Shown here: piece by piece, positions 14,800 through 25,644 of the stretch
Numbering within the stretch: position 1 is the stretch's first letter
How the letters are laid out: the number at the start of each line of letters is the position of its first letter
NCBI GenBank assembly: GCA_038213135.1
Contig: JBBQTQ010000027.1
Coordinates: 1-30,320 of the forward strand
Length of the DNA: 30,320 bases
Source: JBBQTQ01 sp038213135
GTDB lineage: Bacteria > Actinomycetota > Thermoleophilia > Gaiellales > Gaiellaceae
Direction: 5' to 3'
The notes under the pieces: generated by a model
Databases searched by the model: none
Told to the model about the DNA's origin: nothing
Seen by the model: only the letters and a program-made list of their open reading frames with translations
Position numbers and translations under genes: made by a program

Positions 14800-15587
14800 G
14801 CGAGCGTCCTCTCGAGTGCCCGCTTCGTCAGCACGCGCAGCGCGTGACGCCGGTAGGCGGCGGTGCCACGCACGTCGTCGATCGGGCTCGCCGCCTCCGC
14901 AACTCTCTCGGGAAACTCACCCGCCTCGTCGATCCCCGCCTCCACCAGCCCAGTGACCGGGCCCGCCGAGCCGAACGCCGCCCGCAGGACGCCCCGCTCA
15001 CGATCCGCGGAAACCGCCAGCGAGACGACCGCGATCACCATCGCGTTCCGCGGCCCGACCTTCATGAACGTCTGCGGCGCACCCGAGGGGCTGAGCCGCA
15101 CCGCCACGATCAGCTCGTCCTCCGCGAGAGCGTTGCGCTTGGGCCCGACCAGGAAGTCGCGCAACGGCACCGTCCGCGTCCCCCCGACGCACGCGAGTTC
15201 GACCTCCGCGGCCTCGATCATCAGCGGTGGCAGCGCGTCCCCGGCCGGCGAGGCGGTGCCGAGGTTCCCGCCGATCGTGCCGCGGTTGCGGATCTGCGGC
15301 GAGCCGACCGTCCGCGCGGCCTCCGCCAGCGCGGGCAGCGCGTCCCGCAAAGGCGCGCGCATCGCCTCGGTGTACGTCAGCCCGGCCCCGAGTCGCAGCG
15401 TTCCGTTCTCGCGCGAGAACCCCTTCAGCTCCGGAACCTCCCAGAGGTTGAGGATCACCTCGGGCCGTCGCCTGTCGAAGTTCAGCTCGACGAGCAGATC
15501 CGTCCCACCGGCAATCGGCACGGCCTGGGGGTGCTCCGCCTTCAGCCGCAGGGCCTCCTCGAGCGAGCGCGGGGTCAGGACCTCCAC
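14796..15587 (-). CDS. xdhB: Xanthine dehydrogenase, FAD-binding subunit
   Basis: 263 residues of the CO-dehydrogenase flavoprotein-like family. The FAD pyrophosphate loop is PIAGGTDLLVEL and the second is TIGGNLGTASPAGDALPPL; the C-terminal domain follows. It passes electrons to NAD+ or another acceptor. The start is the GTG at 15587 (VEVLTPRSLEEALRL), the normal family N-terminus; longer readings run into the opposite gene. It is first in the xdhBCA operon and is divergent, by only 27 bp, from the 8-oxoguanine deaminase. Confidence 0.93.
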   Translation of the reverse strand: MEVLTPRSLEEALRLKAEHPQAVPIAGGTDLLVELNFDRRRPEVILNLWEVPELKGFSRENGTLRLGAGLTYTEAMRAPLRDALPALAEAARTVGSPQIRNRGTIGGNLGTASPAGDALPPLMIEAAEVELACVGGTRTVPLRDFLVGPKRNALAEDELIVAVRLSPSGAPQTFMKVGPRNAMVIAVVSLAVSADRERGVLRAAFGSAGPVTGLVEAGIDEAGEFPERVAEAASPIDDVRGTAAYRRHALRVLTKRALERTLA

Positions 15588-15596
15588 AGCTGCAAA

Positions 15597-15606
15597 ACAG
15601 TACGGT
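15597..15606. promoter_or_regulatory. Overlapping divergent -10 boxes between xdhB and 8-oxoguanine deaminase
   Basis: ACAGTACGGT contains TACTGT on the minus strand (9 nt before the xdhB GTG) and TACGGT on the plus strand (8 nt before the deaminase ATG), sharing the central TA. Only 27 bp separate the genes, leaving no room for two independent promoters. Confidence 0.5.
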
Positions 15607-15614
15607 ACGCCGCC

Positions 15615-16937
15615 ATGTCGATCCTGCTCGCCGGCGGTCACGTCGTGACGATGGACGACAACGCGACCGAGCACGCCGACGGCTGGATCCTGGTCGAGGA
15701 CGGCCACGTCACCGCCACCGGCGAAGGCTCGCCGCCGCCCGCCGACGAGACCATCCGGCTGAACGGCGCCCTCGCCACGCCGGGTCTCGTCAACACCCAC
15801 CACCACCTCTACCAGACCCTCACGCGCGCCCGCGCGCAGGAGGCCGACCTCTTCACTTGGCTGCGGGAGCTCTACCCGGTCTGGGCTCGCCTCGACGCCG
15901 AGGCCGAGTACGCGGCCGCCCGCACCGGTCTCGCCGAGCTGGCGCTCTCCGGCTGCACGACCGTCTTCGACCACCACTACGTCTTTCCGCGCGGCGAGAC
16001 GGGTCTGATCGAAGCCGAGCTCCAGGCGGCACGCGAGCTGGGCCTCCGGATCGTCGCCTCGCGCGGCTCGATGGATCTCGGCGAGTCGCAAGGAGGACTC
16101 CCACCGGACGACCTCGTCGAGGACGCCGACACGATCCTCGCCGAGACCGAGCGGCTGGCCGGACTCCAGGACGGCGACCTCGTCCAGATCGCGGTCGCGC
16201 CCTGCTCGCCGTTCTCGGTGACCGCGGAGCTGATGCGCGCCTCCGCGGAGCTCGCCCGCCGGCTCGGGCTGCAGCTCCACACGCATCTGGCCGAAACGGC
16301 CGAGGAGGGCGAGTTCTGCGTCCAGCGTTTCGGCTGTACGCCGGTCGAGTACCTCGCCGAGCTCGGGTGGATCGCCGACGACGTCTGGTGCGCGCACTGC
16401 GTCCACCTCTCCGGCGACGACATCGGCCGCTTCGGGCGCGAGGGAGTCGGAGTGGCGCACTGCCCGACCTCGAACCTGCGGCTCGGCGCGGGCGTCGCCC
16501 CGATCCGCGACCTGATGCATGCCGGCGTCCGGGTCGGCCTCGGCGTCGACGGCTCGGCGTCCAACGAGCGCGGCGACCTCCTGTTCGAGGTGAAGCAGGC
16601 GCTGCTCGTCGCCCGTGGCCGTGGGGGGCCGCAGGCGATGACCGTCCGTGAGGCGCTTCGGCTCGGCACGCGTGGCGGTGCCGCCGTCCTTCGACGCGCC
16701 GACATCGGGTCGCTCGAGCCCGGCAAGCGCGCGGACATCGCCGTCTGGCGCACCGACGGCTTGGAGCTCGGGGGCGCCGAGGACCCCGTCGCCGGGCTCG
16801 TCTTCTCGGCCCCGCACCGTGTCGACCGCCTCTACGTGGGCGGCAAGGAAGTCGTCCGCGAGGGCCACCTCGTCCACGCGGACGAGGAAGAGATCGCCCG
16901 CGAGCACCGCCGCGTGGCGAGTAGATTCGCCTCGTGA
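15615..16937 (+). CDS. 8-oxoguanine deaminase (amidohydrolase family)
   Basis: 440 residues. This metal-dependent amidohydrolase of the TrzN/8-oxoguanine deaminase group converts 8-oxoguanine to urate. Metal and substrate motifs are present: LVNTHHHLYQTLTR early, LQLHTHLAETAEE in the middle, and GVAHCPTSNLRLG followed by GLGVDGSASNERGDL. The location fits, because the product feeds PuuD, HIU hydrolase and OHCU decarboxylase next to it. Guanine deaminase or cytosine deaminase-like activity is an alternative, but the HHHLYQ form favours 8-oxoguanine deaminase. The ATG is 8 nt after a TACGGT box; the TGA overlaps the next GTG. Confidence 0.88.
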   Translation: MSILLAGGHVVTMDDNATEHADGWILVEDGHVTATGEGSPPPADETIRLNGALATPGLVNTHHHLYQTLTRARAQEADLFTWLRELYPVWARLDAEAEYAAARTGLAELALSGCTTVFDHHYVFPRGETGLIEAELQAARELGLRIVASRGSMDLGESQGGLPPDDLVEDADTILAETERLAGLQDGDLVQIAVAPCSPFSVTAELMRASAELARRLGLQLHTHLAETAEEGEFCVQRFGCTPVEYLAELGWIADDVWCAHCVHLSGDDIGRFGREGVGVAHCPTSNLRLGAGVAPIRDLMHAGVRVGLGVDGSASNERGDLLFEVKQALLVARGRGGPQAMTVREALRLGTRGGAAVLRRADIGSLEPGKRADIAVWRTDGLELGGAEDPVAGLVFSAPHRVDRLYVGGKEVVREGHLVHADEEEIAREHRRVASRFAS

Positions 16938-17215
16938 TCTCGACCCACGTGCTGGATACATCCACCGGGCGACCGGCCGCGGGCGTCAGGGTCGAGCTCT
17001 ACCAAGCCGACCAGCTCGTCGCCGAACGCGAGACCGACGCCGACGGCCGCGTGCGCGAGCTCGCCGACGTCGAGCCCGGCCTCTATCGACTCGTCTTCCA
17101 TCCGCCCTCAGCGTTCTTCAAGCGAGTCGAGCTGGAGATCGAGCTCGGCGAGGGCAACTACCACGTGCCGCTGCTCGTCTCTCCCTACTCGTGCGCGAGC
17201 TACCGCGGCAGCTGA
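16934..17215 (+). CDS. 5-hydroxyisourate hydrolase (transthyretin-like)
   Basis: 93 residues. It hydrolyses 5-hydroxyisourate, the PuuD product, to OHCU. The family marks are all here: N-terminal ISTHVLDTSTGRPAAGV with the active-site His, the central Arg (GLYRLVF), the late HVPLLVSPYSCASY and the C-terminal tetrapeptide Y-R-G-S. The GTG start overlaps the deaminase stop (GTGA). The 3' end overlaps the OHCU decarboxylase gene by 25 bp. Length is slightly short of the usual 105-115 but complete. Confidence 0.95.
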   Translation: MISTHVLDTSTGRPAAGVRVELYQADQLVAERETDADGRVRELADVEPGLYRLVFHPPSAFFKRVELEIELGEGNYHVPLLVSPYSCASYRGS

Positions 17216-17643
17216 CGCTCGATCAGCTGGCCGAGCTGTTCGAAGGCGTGAACCCGCTCACCGAGCGGCTCGCCGCCGCCGAGGATCCGCTCGGACAGGC
17301 CCGCCAGATCGCCCGCGACCTGTCTGACGAGGAGAAGAGAGCTGTTCTCGATGCCCACCCCGCGATTGGCCAGCGCGCCGGTCTCTCCGCCCGCTCTCGC
17401 ACCGAGCAGGGAAGCGACGACGACCCCGCGACGCTCGCCGAGCTCGCCCGCCTGAACCGCGAGTACGAGCAGCGCTTCGGCTTCCGCTTCGTCGTCTTCG
17501 TCAACCGCCGCCCGGGCTCCGAGATCGTCCCGATCCTGCGCGAACGACTCAACAGCACGCGCGAGCAGGAACTCGACACCGCGCTCGACGAGCTCGTCGC
17601 GATAGCGCTCGATCGGTGGCAGCACTCGCCGGCGGCCCAATGA
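17191..17643 (+). CDS. uraD: OHCU decarboxylase (UraD-like)
   Basis: 150 residues from the GTG at 17191 inside the end of the HIU hydrolase gene. It decarboxylates OHCU to (S)-allantoin, keeping the product stereospecific. The catalytic His is in DAHPAIGQRAG (HPxIG motif), followed by SRTEQG and, further on, LNREYEQRFGFRFVVFVNRR, all typical of the family. The operon is deaminase, HIU hydrolase, OHCU decarboxylase, methyltransferase, with overlaps throughout. Its stop overlaps the methyltransferase ATG by 4 bp. Confidence 0.93.
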   Translation: MRELPRQLTLDQLAELFEGVNPLTERLAAAEDPLGQARQIARDLSDEEKRAVLDAHPAIGQRAGLSARSRTEQGSDDDPATLAELARLNREYEQRFGFRFVVFVNRRPGSEIVPILRERLNSTREQELDTALDELVAIALDRWQHSPAAQ

Positions 17644-18389
17644 AGCGGACGATCGTCGCCGAGCCCGACGACCTAAGCTCGGAATGGGAGAGGAACGCGC
17701 CCGGCTGGGTGAAGTGGGCGCGGGCTCCCGGCCATGACAGCTACTGGCGATTCCACCGAGACGCGTTTCTCGAGCTGCTGCCGCCGCCCGGTCGACTCAC
17801 GCTGGACATCGGCTGCGGAGAAGGGCGCCTGCTCCGAGACCTCATGGCGCTCGGTCATCGCGTGGTCGGCGTGGACGCGTCACCGCACCTCGTCGACGCC
17901 GCGCGCTCGGCTGACCCGTCGAGCGACCTCCGGCTCGCCGACGCAGCGTCGTTGCCCTTTCCGGATGGCCATGCCGATCTCGCGATCGCGTTCATGTCCC
18001 TCCAGGACATCGAGGACGCGGAAGGCGCGATCGCCGAGATCGCCCGCGTGCTCGAGCCGGGGGGCCGCCTCTGCCTCGCGGTCGTGCATCCGCTCGGCTC
18101 CGCCGGCACGTTCGTCGACCACGGGAAAGGAGACAGCCCGTTCGTGATCGAAGGTTCCTACATGAGCCGCTTCCGTTACCGCGACGACCTGGAGCGCGAC
18201 GGCCTGGCGGTTCGCTTCGAGAGCGAGCACCGGCCGCTCGGCTGGTACACGGAAGCGCTCGCCAACGCCGGATTCCTGATTGAACGGCTCCGCGAGGTGT
18301 CCGTCCCGGACTCCGCGATTCACGCGCCTCGCGACCGGCGCTGGCAGCGTCTGCCGCTGTTTCTGCACGTTCGCGCGCTCCGGCCGTAG
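17640..18389 (+). CDS. Class I SAM-dependent methyltransferase
   Basis: 249 residues. The SAM motif I is LDIGCGEGRLLRDL, motif II is HRVVGVDASPHLV with the acidic residue binding the ribose, and motif post-I to III includes DAASLPFPDGHADLAIAF and VLEPGGRLCLAVVHP. It belongs to the Methyltransf_11 type of UbiE-like enzymes. The substrate is unknown. It sits last in the purine operon by a 4-bp overlap, so it is co-expressed, but no purine role is established. Confidence 0.88.
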   Translation: MKRTIVAEPDDLSSEWERNAPGWVKWARAPGHDSYWRFHRDAFLELLPPPGRLTLDIGCGEGRLLRDLMALGHRVVGVDASPHLVDAARSADPSSDLRLADAASLPFPDGHADLAIAFMSLQDIEDAEGAIAEIARVLEPGGRLCLAVVHPLGSAGTFVDHGKGDSPFVIEGSYMSRFRYRDDLERDGLAVRFESEHRPLGWYTEALANAGFLIERLREVSVPDSAIHAPRDRRWQRLPLFLHVRALRP

Positions 18390-18392
18390 GCT
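18387..18392 (+). promoter_or_regulatory. -10 box TAGGCT built on the methyltransferase stop codon
   Basis: The TAG stop at 18387-18389 is also the TA of TAGGCT, which ends 6 nt before the ATG at 18399. The gap between genes is 9 bp, so this promoter would let the DUF3830 gene be transcribed leaderless and apart from the operon. Confidence 0.45.
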
Positions 18393-18398
18393 TCCGCG

Positions 18399-18792
18399 AT
18401 GCTGAAGATCGTCGTCGCCGGGTTCGACCTCGTCGCCCGGCTCGAGGAGGAGCGCTCTCCCCAAACTGTGGCCGCGTTCCGCCGGCTGCTCCCGCTCGAG
18501 TCGAAGCTAATCCAGGCCCGCTGGAGCGGCCAGTCCGCCTGGATCCCGTTCGGCGACCTCGACCTCGGGATCGGCTTCGAGGATGCGACGAGCTACCCGG
18601 CGCCGGGTGAGCTCCTGATCTACCCGGGCGGCGTCTCCGAGACGGAGATCCTCTTCCCGTACGGCGCGACCTGCTTCGCGAGCAAGGCCGGCCAGCTCGC
18701 CGGCAACCACTTCGCAACCGTCGTCGAAGGCCTCGAGCACCTGACGGCGGTCGGCGAGAAGGTGCTCTGGGAAGGCGCACAACCCATCAGGT

Positions 18793-18806
<14 letters not shown>
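18399..18806 (+). CDS. DUF3830 family protein (cyclophilin-like fold)
   Basis: 135 residues fitting the DUF3830 pattern: an N-terminal EERSPQTVAAFRRLLPLES, a central WIPFGDLDLG and GELLIYPGGVSETEILFPYG, and an FASKAGQLAGNHFATV segment. The fold is thought to be cyclophilin-like. No reaction is established, though such genes often lie beside purine, hydantoin or amidohydrolase genes, as here. It converges with and overlaps the amidohydrolase gene by 14 bp. Confidence 0.82.
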
Positions 18807-19812
<1,006 letters not shown>

Positions 19813-19820
19813 GCCGAACA

Positions 19821-19832
19821 ACGCTATAGGCT
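19821..19832. promoter_or_regulatory. Back-to-back divergent -10 boxes (AllC-like and propeller genes)
   Basis: ACGCTATAGGCT holds TAGCGT on the minus strand (8 nt before the GTG at 19812) and TAGGCT on the plus strand (7 nt before the ATG at 19840). The genes are 27 bp apart. This favours ATG 19840 over the in-frame GTG at 19834. Confidence 0.5.
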
Positions 19833-19839
19833 CGTGGGA

Positions 19840-20895
19840 ATGGGAGCCCTCGCTGTCCTGGCGGCCGCGCTGTCGCTCGCCGGGACGCCTTCCTCGGCCC
19901 TCCGCCTCCACCAGGTGACCTCGATCGGCGGCGACATCTCGCCGAAGTCGATCGTCGCCTCGCAAACCGGGCTCTTCTTCGCCCAGAACATGATCTACAA
20001 GCACACGATCACGGTCTACGACCGGAGCTTCCGGCTCGTGAAGACGCTGGACGACTTCGTCAACCTCGGCCGGATGGGCTACCCGCAGTACTTCGGCTGG
20101 TTCCACGGCGGGCCGGTCGAGGCCGCGTTCACGCCGGACCACCGCTACGCGTACGTCACGAACTACTCGATGTACGGGCCCGGGCTGACCCATCCCGGCG
20201 ACGACGTCTGCTCGCCCTCTTCGGGCTACGACCGCAGCTTCGTCTACCGCGTCGACGTGAAGAGCCTCACGATCGATCGCGTCGCGCAGGTCGGCTCCGT
20301 CCCCAAGTACGTCGCGGTCACCCCGGACGACCGCTACGTGCTCGTGACCAACTGGTGCTCGTACGACCTGAGCGTCGTCAGTGTCGCCACCAACCACCCG
20401 CTGAGGCGGATTCCGCTCGGCGCCTACCCGCGCGGGATCGCGGTCGATTCGTCCTCGCAGACCGCGTACATCGCGGTAATGGGCTCATCGGACATCGCTC
20501 GCGTCGACCTGCGCACGTTCGCCGTCTCGTGGATCCGTGGCGTCGGCAACGCGCCGCGCCATCTCGTCCTCGATCCGGTCGACAGCCGCTACCTCTACGT
20601 GACGCTGAACGGCGAGAACGACATCGCGAAGGTCGACCTGAACGGGGGCAGGGTGGTCGCGAAGGTCTCGACCGGAACGGCGCCACGGAGCATGACGATC
20701 GCCCCCGACGGCCGCTCGCTCTACGTCGTCAACTACTTCTCGAGCTCGATGAGCAAGGTGCGCACGAGCGACATGCACGTGCTCCAGACCGTCCCGACGG
20801 CCGGCCATCCGATCGGGATCACCTACGACGACGCGACCCGCGAGGTCTGGGTGTCCTGCTACGACGGCGCGATCGACGTCTTCAAAGACGGTTAG
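19840..20895 (+). CDS. Secreted YncE-like beta-propeller protein
   Basis: 351 residues. A short N-terminal signal (MGALAVLAAALSLAGTPSSA) indicates export. The mature protein is a chain of beta-propeller blades with repeated YVxVTPDDRYVLVT-like and DIARVDLRT/DIAKVDLNG units, plus the GTAPRSMTIAPDGRSLYVVN blade, as in YncE/SMP-30-like and lactonase-type propellers. There is no catalytic motif I can name; binding or scaffold functions are likely. The start is supported by TAGGCT 7 nt upstream. It ends before a hairpin at 20903. Confidence 0.85.
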   Translation: MGALAVLAAALSLAGTPSSALRLHQVTSIGGDISPKSIVASQTGLFFAQNMIYKHTITVYDRSFRLVKTLDDFVNLGRMGYPQYFGWFHGGPVEAAFTPDHRYAYVTNYSMYGPGLTHPGDDVCSPSSGYDRSFVYRVDVKSLTIDRVAQVGSVPKYVAVTPDDRYVLVTNWCSYDLSVVSVATNHPLRRIPLGAYPRGIAVDSSSQTAYIAVMGSSDIARVDLRTFAVSWIRGVGNAPRHLVLDPVDSRYLYVTLNGENDIAKVDLNGGRVVAKVSTGTAPRSMTIAPDGRSLYVVNYFSSSMSKVRTSDMHVLQTVPTAGHPIGITYDDATREVWVSCYDGAIDVFKDG

Positions 20896-20902
20896 CACGT
20901 GC

Positions 20903-20924
20903 GTGCCAGGCTGAAGCCTGGCAC
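20903..20924. terminator. Perfect 9-bp hairpin between convergent genes, probable two-way terminator
   Basis: GTGCCAGGC (20903-20911), loop TGAA, GCCTGGCAC (20916-20924). It starts 8 nt after the propeller stop codon and lies 30 nt beyond the stop of the convergent aldehyde dehydrogenase. No T-tract is present on either side. The stem-loop form could also be a dispersed repeat. Confidence 0.5.
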
Positions 20925-20954
20925 TGCGGTCTCGCCGCAATTCGAGTTGTGGAG

Positions 20955-22427
20955 CTACAGCCCGAACGGGTTGATCGGCTTGGCGCCCGTGTTGACGATC
21001 ACGCTCTTCGTCTCGAGGTAGAGGTCGAGCGTCTCGAGCGCGAGCTCGCGGCCGAAGCCGGATTGCTTGTAGCCGCCGAACGGTATGCCCGGGAAGGCGG
21101 TGTAGGGCATGTTGATCCCGACCGTCCCGGCCTTGATCGCCCGCGCGAGCCGGTGGCCGCGGCCAGGATCGCCTGTCCAGACCGTGGCCATCAGCCCGTA
21201 CTTGACGTCGTTCGCGATCCGGATCGCATCCCGCTCGTCCTCGAACGGGATCACCGTCACGACCGGACCGAAGATCTCCTCCTGGGCGACGACCATCCGG
21301 TTCTCGACGCCGGCCAGAACCGTCGGCGGATAGAAGGCACCCTTGCCTTCCGTCGGCTCGCCGCCGGTGACGACCTCGGCGCCCTCGCCGCGGCCCTGCT
21401 CGACGAAGGCGTGCACCTTGTCACGGTGGCTCGCGGAGATCAGCGAGCCCATCTGCGTCTCGGCGTCGAGCGGGTCGCCGACCTTCAGCGCCTTGGCCTT
21501 CTCGGCGAACTGCGACACGAACTCGTCGTAGAGCGGCTTCTCGACGAGCACGCGCGAGCGCGCCTCGCAGCTCTGGCCGGCGGAGTAATAGATCGACCAG
21601 ACCGCGCTCGGGATCGCCGAGTCGAGGTCGGCGTCGGCGAACACCAGGTTCGGGCTCTTGCCACCGAGCTCCAGCGTGACCCGCTTGATCGGGTCCGAGG
21701 CGAGCCGCATGATCTCGCCGCCGGTCTTCGTCGAGCCCGTGAAAGCCACCTTGTCGATGCCCGGGTGGCGAACGAGGTACGCGCCGGTCGTCGGCCCGTC
21801 CCCGGGGACGATGTTGATCGCACCCGCCGGGAAGCCGGCCTCCGTCGCGAGCTCGGCGAGTCGCAGCGCCGAGAGCGGTGTCGCCGCGTCCGGCTTGAGC
21901 ACCACCGAGCAGCCGGCGGCCAGTGCCGGCGCCAGCTTCCAGGTCGTCATCAGCAGCGGGTAGTTCCAGGGCACGATCTGCCCCGCGACGCCCACCGGTT
22001 CCTTCAGCGAGTAGAAGAGCAGCGAGCTGCCGATCGGATTCGAGCGGCCCGAGATCGACGCGACCGCGGACGCGTAGAAGCGGAAGTTCTCGACGGCGCC
22101 GAAGAGCTCGGCCTTGACAGAGGAGATCGCCTTGCCGACGTTGCGCGCCTCCAGCTCCGAGAGCTCCTTGCGGTTCGCGCCGATCGCGTCGGCGAGCGCG
22201 TGCAGCAGGCGCGAGCGCTCGGTCGGCGGCGTCCGTCCCCAGTCGCCGTCGAGTGCAGCCTGCGCCGCCTCGACCGCGCGGTCGACGTCCTGCTCGCCGG
22301 CCAGCGCTACCCGTCCGAGCGGCTCACCGGTGGCAGGCTCCGTCAGCTCGCGCAGCTCGCCGGACGCAGGCTCGACGGACTCGCCGTTGATGAAGAGCCC
22401 GTACTCCCGCTCGGTCACGACCGCCAT
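20955..22427 (-). CDS. NAD(P)+-dependent aldehyde dehydrogenase
   Basis: 490 residues, full length for the ALDH superfamily. The catalytic Cys287 is in GQSCEARSR, the general base Glu is in VTLELGGKSPNLVF, and the Gly-rich cofactor motif is FTGSTKTGGEIM. The N-terminus FINGESVEPASG and the C-terminal FGGYKQSGFGRE are like betaine- and phenylacetaldehyde-type dehydrogenases. Phenylacetaldehyde would link it to the paa genes, but this is only an inference. There is no hydratase domain, so it is not PaaZ. It diverges from the HelD-like gene with overlapping -10 boxes. Confidence 0.92.
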   Translation of the reverse strand: MAVVTEREYGLFINGESVEPASGELRELTEPATGEPLGRVALAGEQDVDRAVEAAQAALDGDWGRTPPTERSRLLHALADAIGANRKELSELEARNVGKAISSVKAELFGAVENFRFYASAVASISGRSNPIGSSLLFYSLKEPVGVAGQIVPWNYPLLMTTWKLAPALAAGCSVVLKPDAATPLSALRLAELATEAGFPAGAINIVPGDGPTTGAYLVRHPGIDKVAFTGSTKTGGEIMRLASDPIKRVTLELGGKSPNLVFADADLDSAIPSAVWSIYYSAGQSCEARSRVLVEKPLYDEFVSQFAEKAKALKVGDPLDAETQMGSLISASHRDKVHAFVEQGRGEGAEVVTGGEPTEGKGAFYPPTVLAGVENRMVVAQEEIFGPVVTVIPFEDERDAIRIANDVKYGLMATVWTGDPGRGHRLARAIKAGTVGINMPYTAFPGIPFGGYKQSGFGRELALETLDLYLETKSVIVNTGAKPINPFGL

Positions 22428-22436
22428 CGGAGGCGA

Positions 22437-22446
22437 ACCTTACCCT
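22437..22446. promoter_or_regulatory. Overlapping divergent -10 boxes (ALDH and HelD-like genes)
   Basis: ACCTTACCCT contains TAAGGT on the minus strand (9 nt before the ALDH ATG at 22427) and TACCCT on the plus strand (11 nt before the GTG at 22458), sharing TA at 22441-22442. The plus-strand leader carries GGAG at 22451-22454. Confidence 0.42.
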
Positions 22447-22457
22447 TGACGGAGCGC

Positions 22458-24467
22458 GTGCCGTCCCATCCCGACCTGCCGGCCGAGCAGGCCTACATCG
22501 ACCACGCCTACGCCTGTCTCGACCGCATGCGGAAGCGCGTCGAGCGGACGAAGGACGTCGGCGAGGGCGAGTTCGCTGCTGCTGTCCTGGAGGCCTGGGA
22601 GGCGAAGACGCTCGAGAGCTACGCGGAGGCCGAGCGGAACATCTGCTTCGGCCGGATCGACGTCGAGAGCGCGGAGCTTCCGCTCTACATCGGCCGGCGC
22701 TGGGTGCACGGCGAGGAGCACGACGTCGTCGTCGTGAACTGGCAGGCGCCGGCGGCGCGGCCCTTCTACACCGCGACTCCCCTCGAGCCGCAGCGCGTGG
22801 CAAGGCGGCGCCGGTTCCGGCTGGAGGGTCGCGATCTCGTCGGCATCGACGACGAGGCGCTCGGCGGCTCGTACCTCGACGAGCCGGGGCCGCTCGGCGA
22901 CTACCTCCTCGAAGAGCTGCAGCGCAGCCGTACCGAGCGCATGCGCGAGATCGTCGCCACGATCCAGGCCGACCAGTACCGGCTGATCACGCGCGAGCTC
23001 GAGGGCGTGCTGGTCGTCCAGGGCGGCCCCGGCACGGGCAAGACCGCGGTCGGACTGCACCGGGCGTCGTGGCTCCTCTACACCTACCGCCAGCAGCTCG
23101 GCCGGCGCGGCGTGCTCGTCGTCGGGCCGAACCGGACGTTCATCGAGTACGTCTCGCACGTGCTGCCGTCGCTCGGCGAGACGAGCGTGCGCCAGCGGGC
23201 GATCGGGGATCTGCGGGAGGGAACCGCAGCCCCCCACCGCGACGCCGGGCAGGTCGAGCGGCTGAAGGGAGACGAGCGGATGGCCGAGGTGCTGCGCCGG
23301 TCGGTCGAGCTGCGCCTGCGTCCGGCCGAGCAGGGACTCGCGCTCTTCCTCGACGGAACCGAGGTTCGCGTGCGGCCGGACCGCGTTGCGGAGCTCCGCG
23401 AGGAGGCGCGCCGGGAGTCGGCGAGCTACTCGGCCGGCCGGGCACGTCTACGGACGATGCTCGTCCGCGCCTTCTACGAGAACTACGGCCGCAAGCTCGG
23501 CTCGGACGCGCTGCGCGCGTTCGACGAGATCGAGCGCGTACTGGTGAAAGAGGGGCGCGTGAACCGGGTGCTCGACGCGGTCTGGCCGCCACTCACAGCG
23601 GAACGAGTGCTCGCCGCCCTCCTCACCGGCGCGGAGCTACTCGCCGAAGCAGCCGAGACGAGCCTCGGCGTAGACGAACAGCGACTCCTCCTGCGCCCGC
23701 GAGGCAAAGCGCGCGCCTGGAGCGAGAGCGACGTGCCGCTGCTGGACGAGCTCGACGAGCTGATCGAGGGGCGGGCGGAGTCGTTCGGGCACGTGATCGT
23801 CGACGAGGCGCAGGATCTGACGCCGATGCAGCTGCGCATGGTGGCGCGGCGAGCGACAGCCGGTTCGCTCACGCTGCTCGGCGACATCGCCCAGGCGACC
23901 GGTCCTGTCGCGTACCAGCGCTGGCAGGAGGTGCTCGCGCACCTGCCGAGCCACGATGGGGTCGCGGTCGAGGAGCTCGTCGCCGGCTATCGCGTCCCGG
24001 CGGAGATCATGGAGACCGCCTTGCCGCTCCTGCCGGTGATCGCCCCGCACGCACGCCCTCCGGAGTCGTACCGCCAGGGGGGCGGGACGCCACGTTTCCT
24101 GCGCTCGGACGAGCCGGCCCGCACGGCCACAGCCGAGGCGTTCGTCCTCGATGCCGGCGAGGGCGCGGTCGCGATCGTCGCGCCGCAGGCGCTGCTCTCC
24201 GAGCTTCACGACCTGCTCGCGCGGGCCGCGATCGACTCCGACGAGTCGACCGTCGAGGAGCTCGCTCCAGCCGTGCGTCTGCTCGGCGCGCGGGAAGCCA
24301 AGGGTCTCGAGTTCGACCACGTCGTGGTTGTCGAGCCGGGGGCGATCGCCGCGGAGGCCGCGGGCGTCCAGGGGCTCCGACACCTCTACGTCGCCCTGAC
24401 GCGAGCGACCAAGTCGCTGACGGTCGTGCACGCCCAGGACCTGCCCGCGCCGCTGGTGATTCCGTGA
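22458..24467 (+). CDS. HelD-like superfamily 1 helicase/ATPase
   Basis: 669 residues of the UvrD/Rep-like group. Walker A GGPGTGKT is at 189-196, Walker B VIVDEAQDL at 446-454, followed by LGDIAQAT, GYRVPAEIM and the late GAREAKGLEFDHVVVVEP and LYVALTRATKSL. An N-terminal helical part (DLPAEQAYIDHAY) and the insert of about 200 residues between Walker A and B match HelD proteins, which free stalled RNA polymerase from DNA. It is somewhat shorter than mycobacterial HelD (about 750). The GTG at 22458 gives the typical SHPDLPAEQ start; the TTG at 22446 is an alternative 4 codons longer. Confidence 0.88.
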   Translation: MPSHPDLPAEQAYIDHAYACLDRMRKRVERTKDVGEGEFAAAVLEAWEAKTLESYAEAERNICFGRIDVESAELPLYIGRRWVHGEEHDVVVVNWQAPAARPFYTATPLEPQRVARRRRFRLEGRDLVGIDDEALGGSYLDEPGPLGDYLLEELQRSRTERMREIVATIQADQYRLITRELEGVLVVQGGPGTGKTAVGLHRASWLLYTYRQQLGRRGVLVVGPNRTFIEYVSHVLPSLGETSVRQRAIGDLREGTAAPHRDAGQVERLKGDERMAEVLRRSVELRLRPAEQGLALFLDGTEVRVRPDRVAELREEARRESASYSAGRARLRTMLVRAFYENYGRKLGSDALRAFDEIERVLVKEGRVNRVLDAVWPPLTAERVLAALLTGAELLAEAAETSLGVDEQRLLLRPRGKARAWSESDVPLLDELDELIEGRAESFGHVIVDEAQDLTPMQLRMVARRATAGSLTLLGDIAQATGPVAYQRWQEVLAHLPSHDGVAVEELVAGYRVPAEIMETALPLLPVIAPHARPPESYRQGGGTPRFLRSDEPARTATAEAFVLDAGEGAVAIVAPQALLSELHDLLARAAIDSDESTVEELAPAVRLLGAREAKGLEFDHVVVVEPGAIAAEAAGVQGLRHLYVALTRATKSLTVVHAQDLPAPLVIP

Positions 24468-24473
24468 CTCGCT

Positions 24474-25643
<1,170 letters not shown>

Positions 25644-25644
25644 C

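Noticed and set aside
14796..16961. Minus-strand frame extending xdhB upstream to 721 codons
   Set aside because: The extension lies over the 8-oxoguanine deaminase and reads as low complexity; the GTG at 15587 gives the normal FAD-subunit N-terminus.
22446..22448. TTG as start of the HelD-like gene
   Set aside because: Possible, but GTG 22458 gives the expected N-terminus and has GGAG just upstream.
20355..22457. Upstream extension of the HelD-like frame to 1370 codons
   Set aside because: Passes through the propeller gene and opposite the aldehyde dehydrogenase; Arg-rich nonsense. The protein starts at SHPDLPAEQ.
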